NCBI GenBank assembly: GCA_003454335.1 | Contig: DMKK01000162.1 | Coordinates: 1 to 6,434 of the forward strand | Length of the DNA stretch: 6,434 nt | Source of the DNA: Gammaproteobacteria bacterium | Lineage (GTDB): Bacteria; Pseudomonadota; Gammaproteobacteria; UBA9214 | Reading direction: 5' to 3' | Part shown: positions 5,251 through 6,434 of the stretch, in pieces | How the letters are laid out: each line of letters starts with the position of its first letter | Numbering within the stretch: the first letter of the stretch is position 1 | Position numbers and translations under genes: made by a program | Notes under the pieces: model-generated | Seen by the model: only the letters and a program-made list of their open reading frames with translations | Told to the model about the DNA's origin: nothing | The model's database searches: none

Positions 5251-5651
5251 TGCCTGTTATCCTTTTGGCCTGTCCCTGCACTTGCCTGTGCACAGAGAGC
5301 CGGTGAATTTGAACATAAACCTGCCTGCATCGTCCGGTGACATGTCGCCTGGATTCTGCGGGGGCAGCGCTAACACTCTAACGGCAGTTATTTCTGTATG
5401 TTGAGTTGCCTGGAGCAGGAAATCCCGGCCGGGAGGCCGAATTCTGCGAGTCGATATTTTGTTGAGCGGTTGCAGGTTTTTGCGGTAGCTGTTATCCGGT
5501 AAAGCAGCAAACGGGTGGTGATGAGAAGTGGCTGACTGCCGGGTTACTATTTAATGGCCACGGAATCCACGGAAGAACACGAAAAGAATGCTATCAGGGT
5601 ATTTATGTTTCCGTGGATTCCGTGGCCATGAGTTCTGTTTTTATCAGGCTC
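5251..5651. other. 401-bp stretch between the MlaC-like and HerA genes
   Basis: No convincing gene. It must hold the HerA promoter on the minus strand, but no hexamer pair stood out. A 12-bp perfect palindrome, TCCCGGCCGGGA, is at 5423-5434, and a large inverted repeat at 5554-5629. A 34-codon plus-strand frame at 5398-5502 has no ribosome binding site. Confidence 0.6.
5554..5629. repeat. Perfect 21-bp inverted repeat of the CCACGGAA type
   Basis: The arms at 5554-5574 and 5609-5629 are perfectly complementary, with a 34-base loop. Each arm contains a 9-base subrepeat, CCACGGAAT then CCACGGAAG on the left, running into a weaker third copy in the loop. Repeats built of the units CCACGGAA / TTCCGTGG are, from memory, common between genes in many proteobacteria. 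It lies 22 bases past the stop of the MlaC-like gene and may end its transcript or be a mobile palindromic unit. Confidence 0.8.
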
Positions 5652-6254
5652 CTAGTAGCGTGACGGGTTGCTCTGGCGATACATCTGTCTGAACATTTTC
5701 CGGTAGTACACCACGGCGCTGTTTCCGGCGGCCTTCACATCAAATATCTTCCAGCCGTCCTTGCCTTTGTAGAAGCGGAAATCCAGCTTGGTGGGAATGC
5801 CGTTTGGTTGCATGATCCAGGCGCTGACACTGACATCATTACCGCCCTGCCCACGCGGGGTGAAATAACGGATAGGCTGGTTAGTGTAGGTCGTCAGTTT
5901 CTGCACCAGTGTCGTCATAAATGCCTTGGTCAGCTGGTTCTGCATGCTGGCACGCTGCTCGGGTGACATGTTGCGCCATGCCGGTCCTGCTGCCCAGCGC
6001 GTCATGTAGGCAAAATCGAAATATGGTGCCACTTCCGCTTCCAGAAATGTCCTTGCCTGCGCCGGGTTCTGTGCGCCGCCGTTCTGGATAAATGTGGTCA
6101 GTTTGGTGATGCCGGACTTGACGATGGCGGCGGGGGCGGAGGTGTCCAGTTGTGGTGCCCTGCCCTGGTAGTAGGGGGAGTAGGCTGCAGCCGGTGTGGT
6201 GTATGCGATTGCGGAAACGAGTACGAGTAAAACAGCCAGTAGATTTGCTTTCAT
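5652..6254 (-). CDS. MlaC/Ttg2D-family periplasmic phospholipid-transport protein
   Basis: 200 aa, near the usual length of the family (about 210). The ATG at 6254 has AGAGG five bases upstream (+ strand 6260-6264) and begins a signal peptide (Lys2, hydrophobic core, Pro-Ala-Ala-Ala at 21-24 with cleavage after 24). An in-frame TTG at 6287 was rejected because it lies in a terminator. Family signatures: the Pro-Tyr-Phe-Asp-Phe-x-x-Met-Thr-Arg block, Trp-Arg-x-Met-Ser-Pro-Glu-Gln, Asp-Val-Ser-Val with the following Pro-Asn-Gly, and Tyr-Lys-Gly-Lys-Asp-Gly-Trp-Lys-Ile-Phe-Asp-Val near the C-terminus. MlaC shuttles phospholipid between the outer-membrane MlaA complex and the inner-membrane MlaFEDB complex. 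No other mla gene is visible; it seems to be transcribed alone. Relatives include HpnM of hopanoid clusters, so mlaC is not given as a firm symbol. Confidence 0.9.
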   Translation of the reverse strand: MKANLLAVLLVLVSAIAYTTPAAAYSPYYQGRAPQLDTSAPAAIVKSGITKLTTFIQNGGAQNPAQARTFLEAEVAPYFDFAYMTRWAAGPAWRNMSPEQRASMQNQLTKAFMTTLVQKLTTYTNQPIRYFTPRGQGGNDVSVSAWIMQPNGIPTKLDFRFYKGKDGWKIFDVKAAGNSAVVYYRKMFRQMYRQSNPSRY

Positions 6255-6285
6255 TGAGGCCTCTGTGTATGTGCTGGGTGTTAGC

Positions 6286-6315
6286 AAGAAAAACAGGCCG
6301 GCGTTTGCCGGCCTG
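6286..6315 (-). terminator. Strong intrinsic terminator of the upstream minus-strand gene
   Basis: On the minus strand, CAGGCCGGC (6315-6307) and GCCGGCCTG (6302-6294) form a perfect 9-bp stem with loop AAAC, followed at once by TTTTTCTT (6293-6286). It ends the gene whose stop is at 6396-6398 and separates it from the MlaC-like gene. A possible -10 (TATAAG, 6331-6326) just before it would make the hairpin part of the MlaC leader instead. Confidence 0.9.
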
Positions 6316-6350
6316 CTGTTCCCATCTTATACAACAGACAGCCGCCTGTT

Positions 6351-6383
6351 ACCAGCGCATGCGCGTGAAACGCATGCGCTGGT
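6351..6383. repeat. 13-bp perfect palindrome in the 3' region of the last gene
   Basis: ACCAGCGCATGCG (6351-6363) pairs perfectly with CGCATGCGCTGGT (6371-6383) around a 7-base loop. It lies 12 bases past the minus-strand stop at 6396-6398 and 35 bases before the true terminator. No T-run follows it, so it is more likely a 3'-stabilising hairpin or a REP-like unit than a second terminator. Confidence 0.7.
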
Positions 6384-6395
6384 TCGGGGCAGGTG

Positions 6396-6434
6396 TTACT
6401 GGCTTGCCGCAGGCGCAGCAGGCGCAGCAGGCGC
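6396..6434 (-). CDS. C-terminal end of a protein with a Pro-Ala-Ala tail (truncated by window edge)
   Basis: Read on the minus strand from the window edge, 12 codons give Ala-Pro-Ala-Ala-Pro-Ala-Ala-Pro-Ala-Ala-Ser-Gln and then TAA. The DNA is a 9-bp tandem repeat, gcaggcgca on the + strand, almost three copies (6409-6434). A gene end here is supported by the palindrome and the strong intrinsic terminator that follow on the same strand. The protein itself cannot be identified; Pro/Ala tails are common on envelope proteins and ribosome-associated proteins alike. Confidence 0.55.
   Translation of the reverse strand, partial: APAAPAAPAASQ

Noticed and set aside
5398..5502. 34-codon plus-strand frame upstream of the HerA gene
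   Set aside because: No ribosome binding site and no homology that I can recognise; includes the TCCCGGCCGGGA palindrome.
6255..6287. TTG at 6287 as start of the MlaC-like protein
   Set aside because: It lies in the T-run of the upstream terminator, and the ATG at 6254 begins a normal signal peptide with its own AGAGG.

Overview
The window looks like an ordinary chromosomal stretch of a Gammaproteobacterium of moderate GC. This is inferred from the gene families (MlaC/Ttg2D, paired-CBS protein, patatin-like phospholipase, HerA-type ATPase), the Shine-Dalgarno sites, a perfect FNR/Anr box, and REP-like palindromes of the sort scattered through gammaproteobacterial genomes. No rRNA, tRNA, CRISPR array, transposase or phage gene was seen. 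The species cannot be named from this sequence.

Layout, left to right. 1-126 (+) is the C-terminal end of a methionine-rich protein. After a gene-poor stretch (127-468) comes a secreted, proline- and glutamine-rich coiled-coil protein with six tandem 11-residue repeats (469-1401, +). It converges on a small two-CBS-domain protein (1490-1939, -). A 256-bp divergent region (1940-2195) carries a perfect FNR/Anr box placed exactly as in an FNR-activated promoter for the CBS gene. Next is a patatin-like serine lipid hydrolase (2196-3404, +), which converges on a HerA/DUF87-type ATPase (3598-5250, -). The convergent gap holds a double REP-like inverted repeat and a second palindrome. Upstream of the HerA gene, across about 400 bp with a perfect 21-bp inverted repeat, is an MlaC/Ttg2D-family periplasmic lipid-transport protein (5652-6254, -). 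Beyond it are a textbook intrinsic terminator, a 13-bp palindrome and the last 12 codons of a further minus-strand gene with a Pro-Ala-Ala tail (6396-6434).

The genes do not form one clear operon. Orientations alternate, and each gene seems to have its own promoter and end signals. Two proteins touch membrane lipid (patatin, MlaC), two are exported (coiled-coil protein, MlaC), one is a probable nucleotide sensor under oxygen-responsive control (CBS protein), and one is a DNA translocase-like ATPase with no partner gene in view. No defence island or biosynthetic cluster can be supported. The most interesting points are the FNR-type promoter, two related palindromes whose conserved arm begins exactly at the TAG stop of two unrelated minus-strand genes, the hendecad-repeat secreted protein beside a Met-rich protein, and the apparently orphan HerA.
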